From: Gammaproteobacteria bacterium
GTDB taxonomy: Bacteria > Pseudomonadota > Gammaproteobacteria > Steroidobacterales > Steroidobacteraceae
Direction: 5' to 3'
Length of the DNA: 40,402 bases
NCBI GenBank assembly: GCA_028293805.1
Contig: JAQGOC010000179.1
Location: forward strand, 1 to 40,402
The notes beneath the pieces were generated by a model. The model saw only the letters and a list, made by a program, of their open reading frames with translations, made no database searches and was not told where the DNA came from. This document shows, piece by piece, positions 25,890 through 34,694 of the stretch; positions within the stretch are counted from its first letter, which is position 1, and each line of letters begins with the position of its first letter. A program made the position numbers and the translations under genes.

Positions 25890-26501
25890 TCAACAGCGCG
25901 CTCCCGCGCCAGCCACTCCTCGCCAATACGGTACGCCTGATGCACGCAGCAGCTCGGCCGTTTCAAACAACGGCAAACCCATCACCCCGGAATAACTACC
26001 GCTCAACGATTCGATGAACACGGCTGCGGCGCCCTGCACTGCGTAGCCGCCCGCCTTATCACGTGGTTCGCCGGTCTCCCAGTAAGCCGCGCATTCCTCT
26101 ACGGTGAGCTCGCGAAAGCGCACGGAGCTCACGCTCAAGCGCAACGCGACTCCTCGCTCCCCTGCGAAAGCGACGGCTGTCAGAACCTCATGTGTCCGTC
26201 CTGACAGGCGTCCGAGCATCGCGATCCCGTCCGCACGATCGCGCGGCTTGCCATAGACGACATCGTCCAGCACGACAGTGGTGTCGGCCGCCAATACCGG
26301 AAGCGTCTCCCCTCTATCCCGGACGGTGAGCGCTTTCTGCCGCGCCATTCGTCCGACATAGTCGCGAGGGGTCTCGCCAGCAAGGACGGTCTCATCGATA
26401 TCGGCCCCGGCGACGATGTGCGGCACTCCGATTTGCTCGAGCAGCTCCCGTCGCCGTGGGGAGACGGAGGCGAGACACAGTAAGGGTGGGCTGGATTTCA
26501 T
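25890..26501 (-). CDS. maf: Maf-type nucleoside triphosphate pyrophosphatase (YhdE-like)
   Basis: Maf enzymes hydrolyse dTTP, UTP and some modified nucleotides to monophosphates and limit their incorporation. Motifs are LASVSPRRRELLEQ at the N-terminus, the VLAADTTVVLDD loop near residue 70, GKPRDRADGIAML and the KAGGYAVQGAAAVFIES stretch near residue 150. The length of 203 is normal. ATG 26501 has a GGAG site 11 bases upstream. An alternative ATG at 26510 overlaps the rlmH stop as TGATG. This joint links the holA-rlmH group to the maf-tldD group. Confidence 0.93.
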   Translation of the reverse strand: MKSSPPLLCLASVSPRRRELLEQIGVPHIVAGADIDETVLAGETPRDYVGRMARQKALTVRDRGETLPVLAADTTVVLDDVVYGKPRDRADGIAMLGRLSGRTHEVLTAVAFAGERGVALRLSVSSVRFRELTVEECAAYWETGEPRDKAGGYAVQGAAAVFIESLSGSYSGVMGLPLFETAELLRASGVPYWRGVAGAGARC

Positions 26502-26509
26502 CGGGCACA

Positions 26510-26980
26510 TCACTCCCGATGATACGGATGATTGGCCAACACGCCATGAGCGCGATAGAGCTGCTCGGCCAGCACGACCCGTACCAGGGCATGGGGGAAA
26601 GTCAGTCGCGACAGCGACCATTTGAAATCGCTGCGGGTGAGGACTTCCGGGGCGAAGCCGTCCGGGCCGCCGACCAGGAATGTGAGATCGCGGCCGTCCT
26701 GCATGCGTGCTCCCAGCCAGGCTGCGAGCTGCAGCGTCGTCATTTCCGTTCCGCGCTCGTCCAGTGCAACAACGTAGTCGTCCTTGCGCACAGCCGCCAG
26801 GAGCTTCTGGCCCTCGGCCGCCACGGCCTTCTGCGCCGGCCGCGCGGCGCTGCGCGGGCCAGGCTCGATTTCGGTCAGCGCGACCTTGAGCCCGGAGCCG
26901 AGCCGCGTTATGTAATCTTCGTAGGCTTCACGCACCCACTTCGGCATGCGCGAGCCCACAGCGATCAGGCGCACGCGCAT
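26510..26980 (-). CDS. rlmH: 23S rRNA (pseudouridine-1915-N3)-methyltransferase
   Basis: RlmH methylates pseudouridine 1915 in helix 69 of mature 70S ribosomes. It is a small SPOUT enzyme of 156 residues with the C-terminal knot motifs: FLVGGPDGFAPEV, the glycine-rich SAM loop, and LTFPHALVRVVLAEQLYRA. The ending GVLANHPYHRE is characteristic of the family. It follows rsfS after 17 bases, the usual rsfS-rlmH order, and its stop overlaps a possible maf start. Confidence 0.96.
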   Translation of the reverse strand: MRVRLIAVGSRMPKWVREAYEDYITRLGSGLKVALTEIEPGPRSAARPAQKAVAAEGQKLLAAVRKDDYVVALDERGTEMTTLQLAAWLGARMQDGRDLTFLVGGPDGFAPEVLTRSDFKWSLSRLTFPHALVRVVLAEQLYRAHGVLANHPYHRE

Positions 26981-26997
26981 CGTCAGAGGGCTGCGGA

Positions 26998-27567
26998 TTA
27001 CGGCGTGGAACGAGGCCGGCGAGCCGGGGAGCGGGCGCCCGCCGGACGACGACTGGGCGCCCGGCCACCCGCCGCACGGCCAGCTCGACCCTTCGGAGCG
27101 GCTTGCGGCGCCGCCTGCACTTTGGGAGGAGCTTTGTAGACCGATCTCGGGGCTGGCTTCTCAGCCGCCGGGGGGGCCTCTCCCGTGTCCCACAGCCTTT
27201 CGAGGCCATAGAACTCCCGGACCCGCGGCAGCATCACGTGGACGAGGATGTCCGTCAGGTCGACGAGCACCCATTCGCCGTCGCGCGCGCCTTCGGTCCC
27301 GAGGGGGCGATACCCCGCTGCCTTGGCTTTCTGGGCGACATTTTCGGCGATCGAGCGGACATGGCGGTCGGAATTGCCGGAGGCGATGACCATGGTGTCC
27401 GCGATGTCGGTGAGTCCTCGTACATCCAGCACCTTGACGTTGACTGCCTTCATGTCATCGAGCGCTGCCGTGACGGTTTGCTGCAACGGCGAGACGCGCT
27501 CCGGAGAGCGGCGCGAGCGTGTACGGGTGGTCATGTGCTTAAGTGAGTTCTCCTGAGCGGACTGCAT
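26998..27567 (-). CDS. rsfS: ribosomal silencing factor RsfS with a basic C-terminal extension
   Basis: RsfS binds L14 on the large subunit and blocks subunit joining when nutrients are short. The core, about residues 27-130 (LQQTVTAALDDMKAVNVKVLD to FYGLERLWDTG), matches the family, including the IASGNSDRHVRSIAENV stretch. E. coli RsfS stops soon after the core. Here about 60 further residues follow, rich in Pro, Ala, Arg and Lys, ending in PARRPRSTP. ATG 27567 is the first start; ATG 27534 is as likely. The gap to nadD is 33 bases. Confidence 0.93.
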   Translation of the reverse strand: MQSAQENSLKHMTTRTRSRRSPERVSPLQQTVTAALDDMKAVNVKVLDVRGLTDIADTMVIASGNSDRHVRSIAENVAQKAKAAGYRPLGTEGARDGEWVLVDLTDILVHVMLPRVREFYGLERLWDTGEAPPAAEKPAPRSVYKAPPKVQAAPQAAPKGRAGRAAGGRAPSRRPAGARSPARRPRSTP

Positions 27568-27600
27568 TACCGGGCGCTATTTGGCGTGAAAAAGCACGCC

Positions 27601-28245
27601 TCAGCGTTGACGGGGAGCATAGCATTTCGTCTCCCGGATGATCTGTCGGACTGCGTCGGGAACGAGGTATCGGGGATCCCTGCCCGCGATGATGAGCTGG
27701 CGCAGCTCGGTCGAGGAAATCTCCAGCTGCGTGTTGGCGTGCACGTACACCCGGCCCGCCGGCCTTTCGTGCAGGTCCCTTATGGTGCCGGTGCCATGGT
27801 CCACCATGACCTCGCCCAGGGGCCCCATGGTGGGCGCCTTCCAGCCCGGACGAGTGGCGACCACTATGTGGGCCAGCCCGAGGATCTCCCGCCAGCGGTG
27901 CCAGTTCGGCACGCCCAGAAAAGCATCCATCCCGAGCAGGAGGCACAGCGAGCGGTCCGGGAACTCCGCCCGCAGCTCGGTCAGGGTATCCACCGAATAG
28001 GAAATGCCGGTGCGCCGGATCTCGCGGTCGTCCACCACGAACGCGGGCTGGTCCGCCACGGCCGCCCGCACCATCTGCAGGCGCAGCTCAGCGCTCGCAT
28101 AAGGCGGATCGCGGTGGGGTGGGCTCCCCGTGGGCAAAATGCGCACCTCGGTCAGGTGCAGCTCCTGCCACAGCTCGAACGCCGTGCGCAGATGTCCGTT
28201 ATGAATGGGGTCGAACTCGCCGCCGAAGAGACCAATGGGGTGCAT
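27601..28245 (-). CDS. nadD: nicotinate-nucleotide adenylyltransferase
   Basis: NadD adenylates nicotinic acid mononucleotide in NAD synthesis. The nucleotidyltransferase motif GGEFDPIHNGHLRTA is at the N-terminus. The second motif, ISSTELRQLI, replaces the usual ISSTxIR near the C-terminus. I start at ATG 28245 (MHPIGLFGGEFDP), giving 214 residues, the normal length. An ATG at 28314 is in frame but adds 23 residues not usual for the family. It lies in the holA-nadD-rsfS-rlmH order common to gammaproteobacteria. Confidence 0.94.
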   Translation of the reverse strand: MHPIGLFGGEFDPIHNGHLRTAFELWQELHLTEVRILPTGSPPHRDPPYASAELRLQMVRAAVADQPAFVVDDREIRRTGISYSVDTLTELRAEFPDRSLCLLLGMDAFLGVPNWHRWREILGLAHIVVATRPGWKAPTMGPLGEVMVDHGTGTIRDLHERPAGRVYVHANTQLEISSTELRQLIIAGRDPRYLVPDAVRQIIRETKCYAPRQR

Positions 28246-28333
28246 CGCCGCTGCCTGTTTCACGGAGGAGCCTGTCTGACCGATGGGCACGTCACGAGGG
28301 CGCAGTAGATGCACATCGGTTAGACAGGCCCCT

Positions 28334-29413
28334 CTATTTGAGCATGCTTTGGGTTAACGGTAGGGCCGGTCGTCCGCACAGATCCGCCGCGAGGAGTGCG
28401 ATCTCGTCCCACGCGTTTCCGGTGAGGCGGCCCTTTATCATGCGGTCGGCGCGGCCCGCGCGCACCGCAAGGGCCGGGAACGAGAGCCGTGACGCGCGGC
28501 GCAGACCTTTGTCGAGTGCGGCGGATTGCCGCTGCCAGCCCCGAGGTTTTGCTCCGCCGGGATCGACCATCCCATTCCACAGATCGCGCATGGCCTTCGT
28601 CAAAGACCAGAGCACCAGCGTCGCTTCCGTGCCTTCGGCGCGCAACCCTCCGACCATGCGCAGTGCGCGCTCTGCGTCTCCCGATAAAACAGCTTCCCCG
28701 AGCTGAAACACGTCGAAGCGCGCGCTGTCCGTGACGCTCGCCAGAATCGTGTCCGCCGTCACGCGTCCCTGCGGCGCGAGCAATGTAAGTTTTTCGAGCT
28801 CCTGGTGAGCGGCGAGCAGGTTACCCTCGGTACGCTCGGCCAGCAGCTCCAACGCCTCATCCGTCGCGTCCAGCTTCAAACGCCGGCACCGGCCCCGCAA
28901 CCAACTCACGAGCCGGTCGACATCGACGGGCCACACCTGTACCCACGCACCGTGCGCCTCGACGGCGCGCACCCAATCCGCACTCTGCGCATCCCGGTCG
29001 AGCCGCGGCGTCAGTATGAGGAACAGGGTGTCCCGATCGTTGCGCTCGAGCAGTGCGACCAGCGCTTTGTTGCCGGCCGTTCCCGGCTTGCCGCTCGGCA
29101 AACGGATCTCGACCACGCGCCGCGAGCTGAAGAGCGACATGTTGCCTGCCGACGCGCGCACATCATCCCAATCGGAGCCGCGCTCGAGAAAGTGCACCTC
29201 ACGTTCGGTGAACCCAACGGCACGCGCGCGTGCGCGCACTGCATCGGCGGCTTCGCCGGTCAACAGAGGCTCATCGCCAGAGACGAGATAGGCGGGAAGC
29301 AGCTGCTGCTCGAGGTGGGCGGTCAGGGTATCGGGATTGAGCTTCACGGGTTCGCGATGTTGCGGTTGGGCCGGTTCCGGGCCCTTGATGACGGGGGTTT
29401 TATTATCGCTCAT
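28334..29413 (-). CDS. holA: DNA polymerase III subunit delta
   Basis: The delta subunit opens the beta clamp within the clamp-loader complex. The 359-residue protein starts its family sequence at KLNPDTLTAHLEQQLLPAYLVSGDEPLL after a polar extension of about 22 residues (MSDNKTPVIKGPEPAQPQ). Other landmarks are LLAAHQELEKLTLLAP and VFQLGEAVLSGDAERALRMV. The start is ATG 29413; the frame continues ten codons further. In most gammaproteobacteria lptE is directly upstream; here a 4.7-kb block separates them. Confidence 0.92.
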   Translation of the reverse strand: MSDNKTPVIKGPEPAQPQHREPVKLNPDTLTAHLEQQLLPAYLVSGDEPLLTGEAADAVRARARAVGFTEREVHFLERGSDWDDVRASAGNMSLFSSRRVVEIRLPSGKPGTAGNKALVALLERNDRDTLFLILTPRLDRDAQSADWVRAVEAHGAWVQVWPVDVDRLVSWLRGRCRRLKLDATDEALELLAERTEGNLLAAHQELEKLTLLAPQGRVTADTILASVTDSARFDVFQLGEAVLSGDAERALRMVGGLRAEGTEATLVLWSLTKAMRDLWNGMVDPGGAKPRGWQRQSAALDKGLRRASRLSFPALAVRAGRADRMIKGRLTGNAWDEIALLAADLCGRPALPLTQSMLK

Positions 29414-29482
29414 CACCAGGCGGGTTGCCCGACGACCGGGCACAGGCTAGGCTTGTTCGTCCGCCAATAGGTATTTCCCCCC

Positions 29483-29782
29483 TTGAGCACGCGTATTCGC
29501 CGCAATCGCCTGGTCGCATTCATCGCGGCCCTGACGCTCATCGTAGCCTTGGGCGCCTATTCGGCGCACGGGATGAGCGAGCGCGGGCACGACAACGTGC
29601 ATTGCGACCTGTGCGTGCACTTCAGCGGCACCGCCGGATCTCCGGCGCAGGCGGCGCTCATCGGCAAGCCTGTGCTGGCCGTACGCGTGCCGCTCGAGTG
29701 GGCCGAAACCATCCGCTCCGCGCGCCGCAAAGTCGGCATACACCTTCCCCGCGCTCCTCCTGCCCGCCTCGAACTGATCTAG
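29483..29782 (+). CDS. small secreted/anchored protein with a CxxC motif, DUF2946-like
   Basis: This is a 99-residue frame starting at TTG 29483, with a basic N-terminus (RIRRNR) and a hydrophobic stretch LVAFIAALTLIVALGAYSAHG that fits a signal peptide or anchor. HCDLCVHF (C41, C44 with nearby His) then follows. DUF2946-type proteins share this plan and are often beside TonB-dependent receptors and metal genes. The link to copper or another metal is inferred. The TonB receptor follows after 136 bases on the same strand. Start codon and ribosome site are weak, so expression level is doubtful. Confidence 0.6.
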   Translation: MSTRIRRNRLVAFIAALTLIVALGAYSAHGMSERGHDNVHCDLCVHFSGTAGSPAQAALIGKPVLAVRVPLEWAETIRSARRKVGIHLPRAPPARLELI

Positions 29783-29918
29783 CTTGCGCTGACTCTCGCC
29801 TGCGCCTCGAGCGGGGGGAGAAGCTGCCTTTGGTTCGCGCGCTTGTTTCGAATGACGTCCGCACGTTCGGCCTCGGCCATGAACTGTGGCGCGCTCGATG
29901 CCTCCAGGAGTGATTTTC

Positions 29919-32225
29919 ATGTTTCGATCCAAGAACAACACCGGGACGGTCGTTGTTGCGACGATTGCCATCGTCTCGGCCTATCCTGTCCTGACCCATG
30001 CCGCGGACGGCGCTGTGTCCGACTCCGCTGCAACTGCCACTGCCGCCGGCGAGGCTTCTGGGGCAGCGTCCGGCGACGCTCCCGCTGCTGCGTCCGCCAG
30101 GGATTCAGCTAGCAGTACCACCGAAACTTCGGATGCTTCCGCTGATGCCTCTGCGACGGACAGCTCATCCTCCGGCATTTCGAGCGTGGTAGTCAGCGCA
30201 CAGCGACTCAACGAAGCGCGCGCGGGCATCCAGACACAAACCGGTGCCTCGACCTATACCATCGATGCGGCGGCCATCGCCGCAACACCGGGCGGCGACA
30301 ACACCATGCTGAATCAGGTGATCCTGCAGGCGCCCAGCGTTGCCCAGGACTCGTTCGGACAACTCCATGTCCGTGGGGAGCACAACGGTCTGCAGTACCG
30401 CCTGAACGGCATCGTTCTACCCGAGGGCATCAACGTCTTCGGACAGGCGCTGGATGCACATCTGATCCAATCGATGACTCTCCTCACCGGCGCGCTGCCC
30501 GCGGAGTTCGGCCTGCGCACCGCCGGGGTCATTGACCTCACGACGAAGAGCGGCATCTTCGATCCGCACGGATCGGTTTCGTTGTACGGCGGCAGCCACG
30601 GGGAATTCAGCCCGAGCTTCTTTCATGGCGGCTCGGTGGGCAAGCTGAACTACTTCGTGTCAGGCGACTTCATGCGCAACGATCTCGGCATCGAGTCGCC
30701 CGACCGCTCGATCACTCCGCTGCACGACAAGACCACGCAGTACCACGGCTTCGGCTATTTCGAATATCTGCTCGATGAGAACAACCGCGTGAGCGCCATC
30801 CTGGGGACCTCGCACGGCAAATTCCAGATTCCGAACCTGTCCGGCCAGCAGCCCTCGCTCGGCCTCACCGTCAATGGACAAACGGATTTTCCGAGCCAGA
30901 ACCTCAACGAGAACCAGACGGAGGTCACCCACTACGGAATCCTGAGCTTCCAGCACTCCGCGGGAAAATTCGATGTGCAGACCTCTTTCATCTCGCGTTA
31001 CTCGAGCCTGACTTTCGTGCCCGATCCGTTGGGCGATCTGCTCTATAACGGGCTCGCGCAATTCGCGTACAAGCGTGATGTCGCCTACGGTTTGCAGACC
31101 GACAGCTCCTACGCGCTGAATGACGATCACACTCTAAGAGCCGGGGTTTACCTCCAGCGCGATCGGGCGACGAGCCAGACGACGTCGCAGGTCCTGCAGA
31201 CCGACGACCTGGGCAATCCGATCAACGATGTGCCGGTCGCGATCGCCGACAACGGCCAGCAAACACAATGGATGGAAAGCGCGTATCTGCAGGACGAATG
31301 GAAGCTGCTGCCGCTGCTGACGATGAACTACGGCCTGCGATTCGATCACTACTCGGCCTACTCCAGCGGCCACCAGGTGAGTCCACGCCTGAATGTCGTG
31401 TGGAAGCCGATCGACGGCACGGTCGTGCATGCGGGGTATTCGCGCTACTTCTCGCCGCCGCCCTTCGAGCTGGTGGGTTCGACCACGGTCTCGAAATTCG
31501 CGAACACCACGGCGGCTGCCGGAGTGGCGCAATCGAATTCGCCGCTGGCGGAAACCGCTAACTACTACGACTTGGGTCTGGAGCAGCGGATCACGACGGG
31601 GCTCACCGCCGGGGTGGACACGTATTACAAGCAGTCGGTCAATCTCATCGACGAGGGGCAATTCGGCGCGCCGATCATCCTCACCCCGTTCAACTATGCG
31701 CATGGGCAGCAGTACGGAGCGGAGTTCACCCTCAATTACAACGTGGGGGCGTTCACGGCCTACGGCAACGCGGCGGTCATGAGAGATATCGGCAAGGACA
31801 TCGTCAGCTCGCAGTTCAACTTCGATCCGGTGGATCTGGCTTACATCGCGAGCCACTACATCCACCTCGATCACGAGCAGCAGTTTACTGCGTCGGGCGG
31901 TATGTCCTACCTGTGGCTCGACACGCGGTTCAGCGCGGATCTGTTGGTGGGGTCCGGGCTCCGCGCGAGTCTGACGTTACCCGACGGGACCAGCATACCA
32001 AATGGTTCGCATCTGCCCGGCTACCGGCAGGTCAATCTCGGCGTGAGCCATGCGTTCCATATCCCGGGTGTGGACCAGGGTAAGGATGCCTTGACCGTTC
32101 GCTTCGATGTCATCAACGCCTTCGACAGCGTCTACCAGATCCGCAACGGCACGGGCGTGGGCGTCGGCGCTTCGCAGTACGGTCCGCGCCGTGGATACTT
32201 TGTCGGGGTGTCGATGCCGTTCTGA
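29919..32225 (+). CDS. TonB-dependent outer-membrane receptor
   Basis: The 768-residue protein has a signal peptide (about 1-29, ending THAA), then an unusual Ser/Ala/Asp/Thr linker of some 57 residues. A TonB-box-like ISSVVVSA follows at 87-94. The plug begins near DAAAIAATPGGDNTMLNQVIL and includes the QLHVRGEHNGLQYRLNGI stretch. The rest is a 22-strand-type barrel ending in an aromatic residue (YFVGVSMPF), as outer-membrane sorting requires. AGGAG (29906-29910) sets ATG 29919. The substrate cannot be read from sequence. The DUF2946-like neighbour would fit a metal; no cobalamin riboswitch was seen upstream. Confidence 0.9.
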   Translation: MFRSKNNTGTVVVATIAIVSAYPVLTHAADGAVSDSAATATAAGEASGAASGDAPAAASARDSASSTTETSDASADASATDSSSSGISSVVVSAQRLNEARAGIQTQTGASTYTIDAAAIAATPGGDNTMLNQVILQAPSVAQDSFGQLHVRGEHNGLQYRLNGIVLPEGINVFGQALDAHLIQSMTLLTGALPAEFGLRTAGVIDLTTKSGIFDPHGSVSLYGGSHGEFSPSFFHGGSVGKLNYFVSGDFMRNDLGIESPDRSITPLHDKTTQYHGFGYFEYLLDENNRVSAILGTSHGKFQIPNLSGQQPSLGLTVNGQTDFPSQNLNENQTEVTHYGILSFQHSAGKFDVQTSFISRYSSLTFVPDPLGDLLYNGLAQFAYKRDVAYGLQTDSSYALNDDHTLRAGVYLQRDRATSQTTSQVLQTDDLGNPINDVPVAIADNGQQTQWMESAYLQDEWKLLPLLTMNYGLRFDHYSAYSSGHQVSPRLNVVWKPIDGTVVHAGYSRYFSPPPFELVGSTTVSKFANTTAAAGVAQSNSPLAETANYYDLGLEQRITTGLTAGVDTYYKQSVNLIDEGQFGAPIILTPFNYAHGQQYGAEFTLNYNVGAFTAYGNAAVMRDIGKDIVSSQFNFDPVDLAYIASHYIHLDHEQQFTASGGMSYLWLDTRFSADLLVGSGLRASLTLPDGTSIPNGSHLPGYRQVNLGVSHAFHIPGVDQGKDALTVRFDVINAFDSVYQIRNGTGVGVGASQYGPRRGYFVGVSMPF

Positions 32226-32258
32226 GGTCGAGCTGCGCTGCGTCGACGTGCGGCTGTG

Positions 32259-32304
32259 CGCCGAGCGGGTAATGCGACATGCATGTCAAAACCCGCTCGG
32301 CGCT
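32259..32304 (+). promoter_or_regulatory. 13-bp hairpin that competes with the following terminator stem
   Basis: GCGCCGAGCGGGT (32259-32271) and ACCCGCTCGGCGC (32292-32304) pair perfectly. The 20-base loop contains the 12-base palindrome GACATGCATGTC. The 3' arm is the same sequence that forms the 5' arm of the terminator at 32296-32326, so only one of the two can exist. Confidence 0.55.
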
Positions 32305-32326
32305 ATGCGCCGAGCCCCTGTTTTTG
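32296..32326 (+). terminator. terminator after the TonB receptor gene
   Basis: GCTCGGCGC (32296-32304), loop TAT, GCGCCGAGC (32308-32316), then CCCTG and TTTTT (32322-32326). The five-base spacer before the T-run is longer than usual. Confidence 0.55.
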
Positions 32327-32327
32327 A

Positions 32328-33578
<1,251 letters not shown>

Positions 33579-33610
33579 ACTCGGCGGGAGCGAGGAGGTG
33601 CGTCGCCCAC

Positions 33611-34093
33611 TCAGCTTCTCGTCAGCCCCGTCGGCCGCTCGCCGGCATCGATCACCCCATGATCGCGCAGCCAATGGCGCGCATCGCTCGCGTCTTCCTC
33701 GAACCAAGCCTGCGTGCTCCCAAGCCTGAAGCTGTATCCCCAGGCATCCATATCCGCGCACAGCCGCTTGCGGCCGACGCCCGGCAGCTCATCCGCCAGC
33801 AGGACCTGCAGGTAGCAGACCGCCGACTCCTCGAGATCATCCCCGCCGGCGTCGCGATCGAGCCCCGCCCGCCGCTCGGGCGCCATGCAGATGTAATGAC
33901 TCGCCTCGTGAAGAACGGAATGAAGCGGTGTGTCGAGCCGCGCGTAGAGCCGATCCGCCTTGAGCCCCGCCTCGCTGTCGCCCCAGTAAGAGCCCGGAAT
34001 GACTTCCTGAGGCGCGACGAGCGACAGCTCCATGCCGTAGCGATGCAACAGCAAGGCGACGGCAAGTCGGTCGACTGAGCTCAAAAGCAACAT
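33611..34093 (-). CDS. HExxH motif protein, putative zinc metallopeptidase-like, unknown role
   Basis: The 160-residue protein contains LHEASHYI (H62, E63, H66) and, 22 residues later, EESAVCYLQ, whose Glu could be a third zinc ligand as in gluzincins. There is no signal peptide, so it should be cytosolic. The general plan recalls EpmC (YfcM), a small hydroxylase of elongation factor P with an HExxH-like site, but I cannot align the rest with confidence. It lies 57 bases after lptE on the same strand and may be co-transcribed with leuS-lptE. The start ATG 34093 has a weak ribosome site; ATG 34033 is possible. Confidence 0.7.
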   Translation of the reverse strand: MLLLSSVDRLAVALLLHRYGMELSLVAPQEVIPGSYWGDSEAGLKADRLYARLDTPLHSVLHEASHYICMAPERRAGLDRDAGGDDLEESAVCYLQVLLADELPGVGRKRLCADMDAWGYSFRLGSTQAWFEEDASDARHWLRDHGVIDAGERPTGLTRS

Positions 34094-34150
34094 CGGGAAC
34101 GGCCTGGAAACCTGTCTTTCGATTGCGGCTGCGCCCGAGGGCGCGCGGGA

Positions 34151-34678
34151 CTACAGACTCGCGAGCCGCCGCATCACCATATCGGCGAGATCATGCGCCA
34201 TGTCCTGGCGCAGAATGGTCTCTTCGTGCCCCTTGGCCAGCAGCACTTGCTCGTTGAAACTGAAGCTGCGCACGTTGGAAATATCCGTCGGGGGGAGCAA
34301 CTCCTTGTCTCCCGCGGTCACGGAGACGCGGACCGTGTACGTGAGCTCGTACTCGTTCGGCTGGTTGGATGCCGAGACGGACAGCGTCCTGCGCACGACT
34401 TCGTCCCTGATGATGCTCACGACCGCGGATGCCTTATCCTTGCGCTCCACCGGATGGGCTCCCGAAGTCAGGAGTGCCCTGCGCAGACTCTGCACGAATT
34501 CGCTCTGCCGGTCAGTCGTCTGCACGTAGGGCGTCCTGATCGCCTCAGGCAAGGGTGTGTGGCCTTGAAGACGGAAGCCGCAAGCACTTGAGACGAGCGC
34601 CGCGGCGAGCAGCACGGTGCCAAGGCCGGCCCGGACAGAGCCTCGCTGTGAAAATCCCGCCCAGGTCGCAATTTTCAT
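34151..34678 (-). CDS. lptE: LPS-assembly lipoprotein LptE
   Basis: LptE plugs the LptD barrel and helps insert lipopolysaccharide in the outer membrane. It has a lipoprotein signal with the cleavage region LVSSACGF (Cys33) and then the family sequence GFRLQGHTPLPEAI. The body is a small alpha/beta domain ending in DMAHDLADMVMRRLASL. Its 175 residues are normal. It follows leuS by 16 bases, the standard order. The usual next gene, holA, is 4.7 kb away. Confidence 0.93.
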   Translation of the reverse strand: MKIATWAGFSQRGSVRAGLGTVLLAAALVSSACGFRLQGHTPLPEAIRTPYVQTTDRQSEFVQSLRRALLTSGAHPVERKDKASAVVSIIRDEVVRRTLSVSASNQPNEYELTYTVRVSVTAGDKELLPPTDISNVRSFSFNEQVLLAKGHEETILRQDMAHDLADMVMRRLASL

Positions 34679-34694
34679 TTGACGCCGTCCGCCT

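Noticed and set aside
29783-29918. Cobalamin or other riboswitch before the TonB receptor
   Set aside because: The spacer is only 136 bases and I see none of the conserved boxes.
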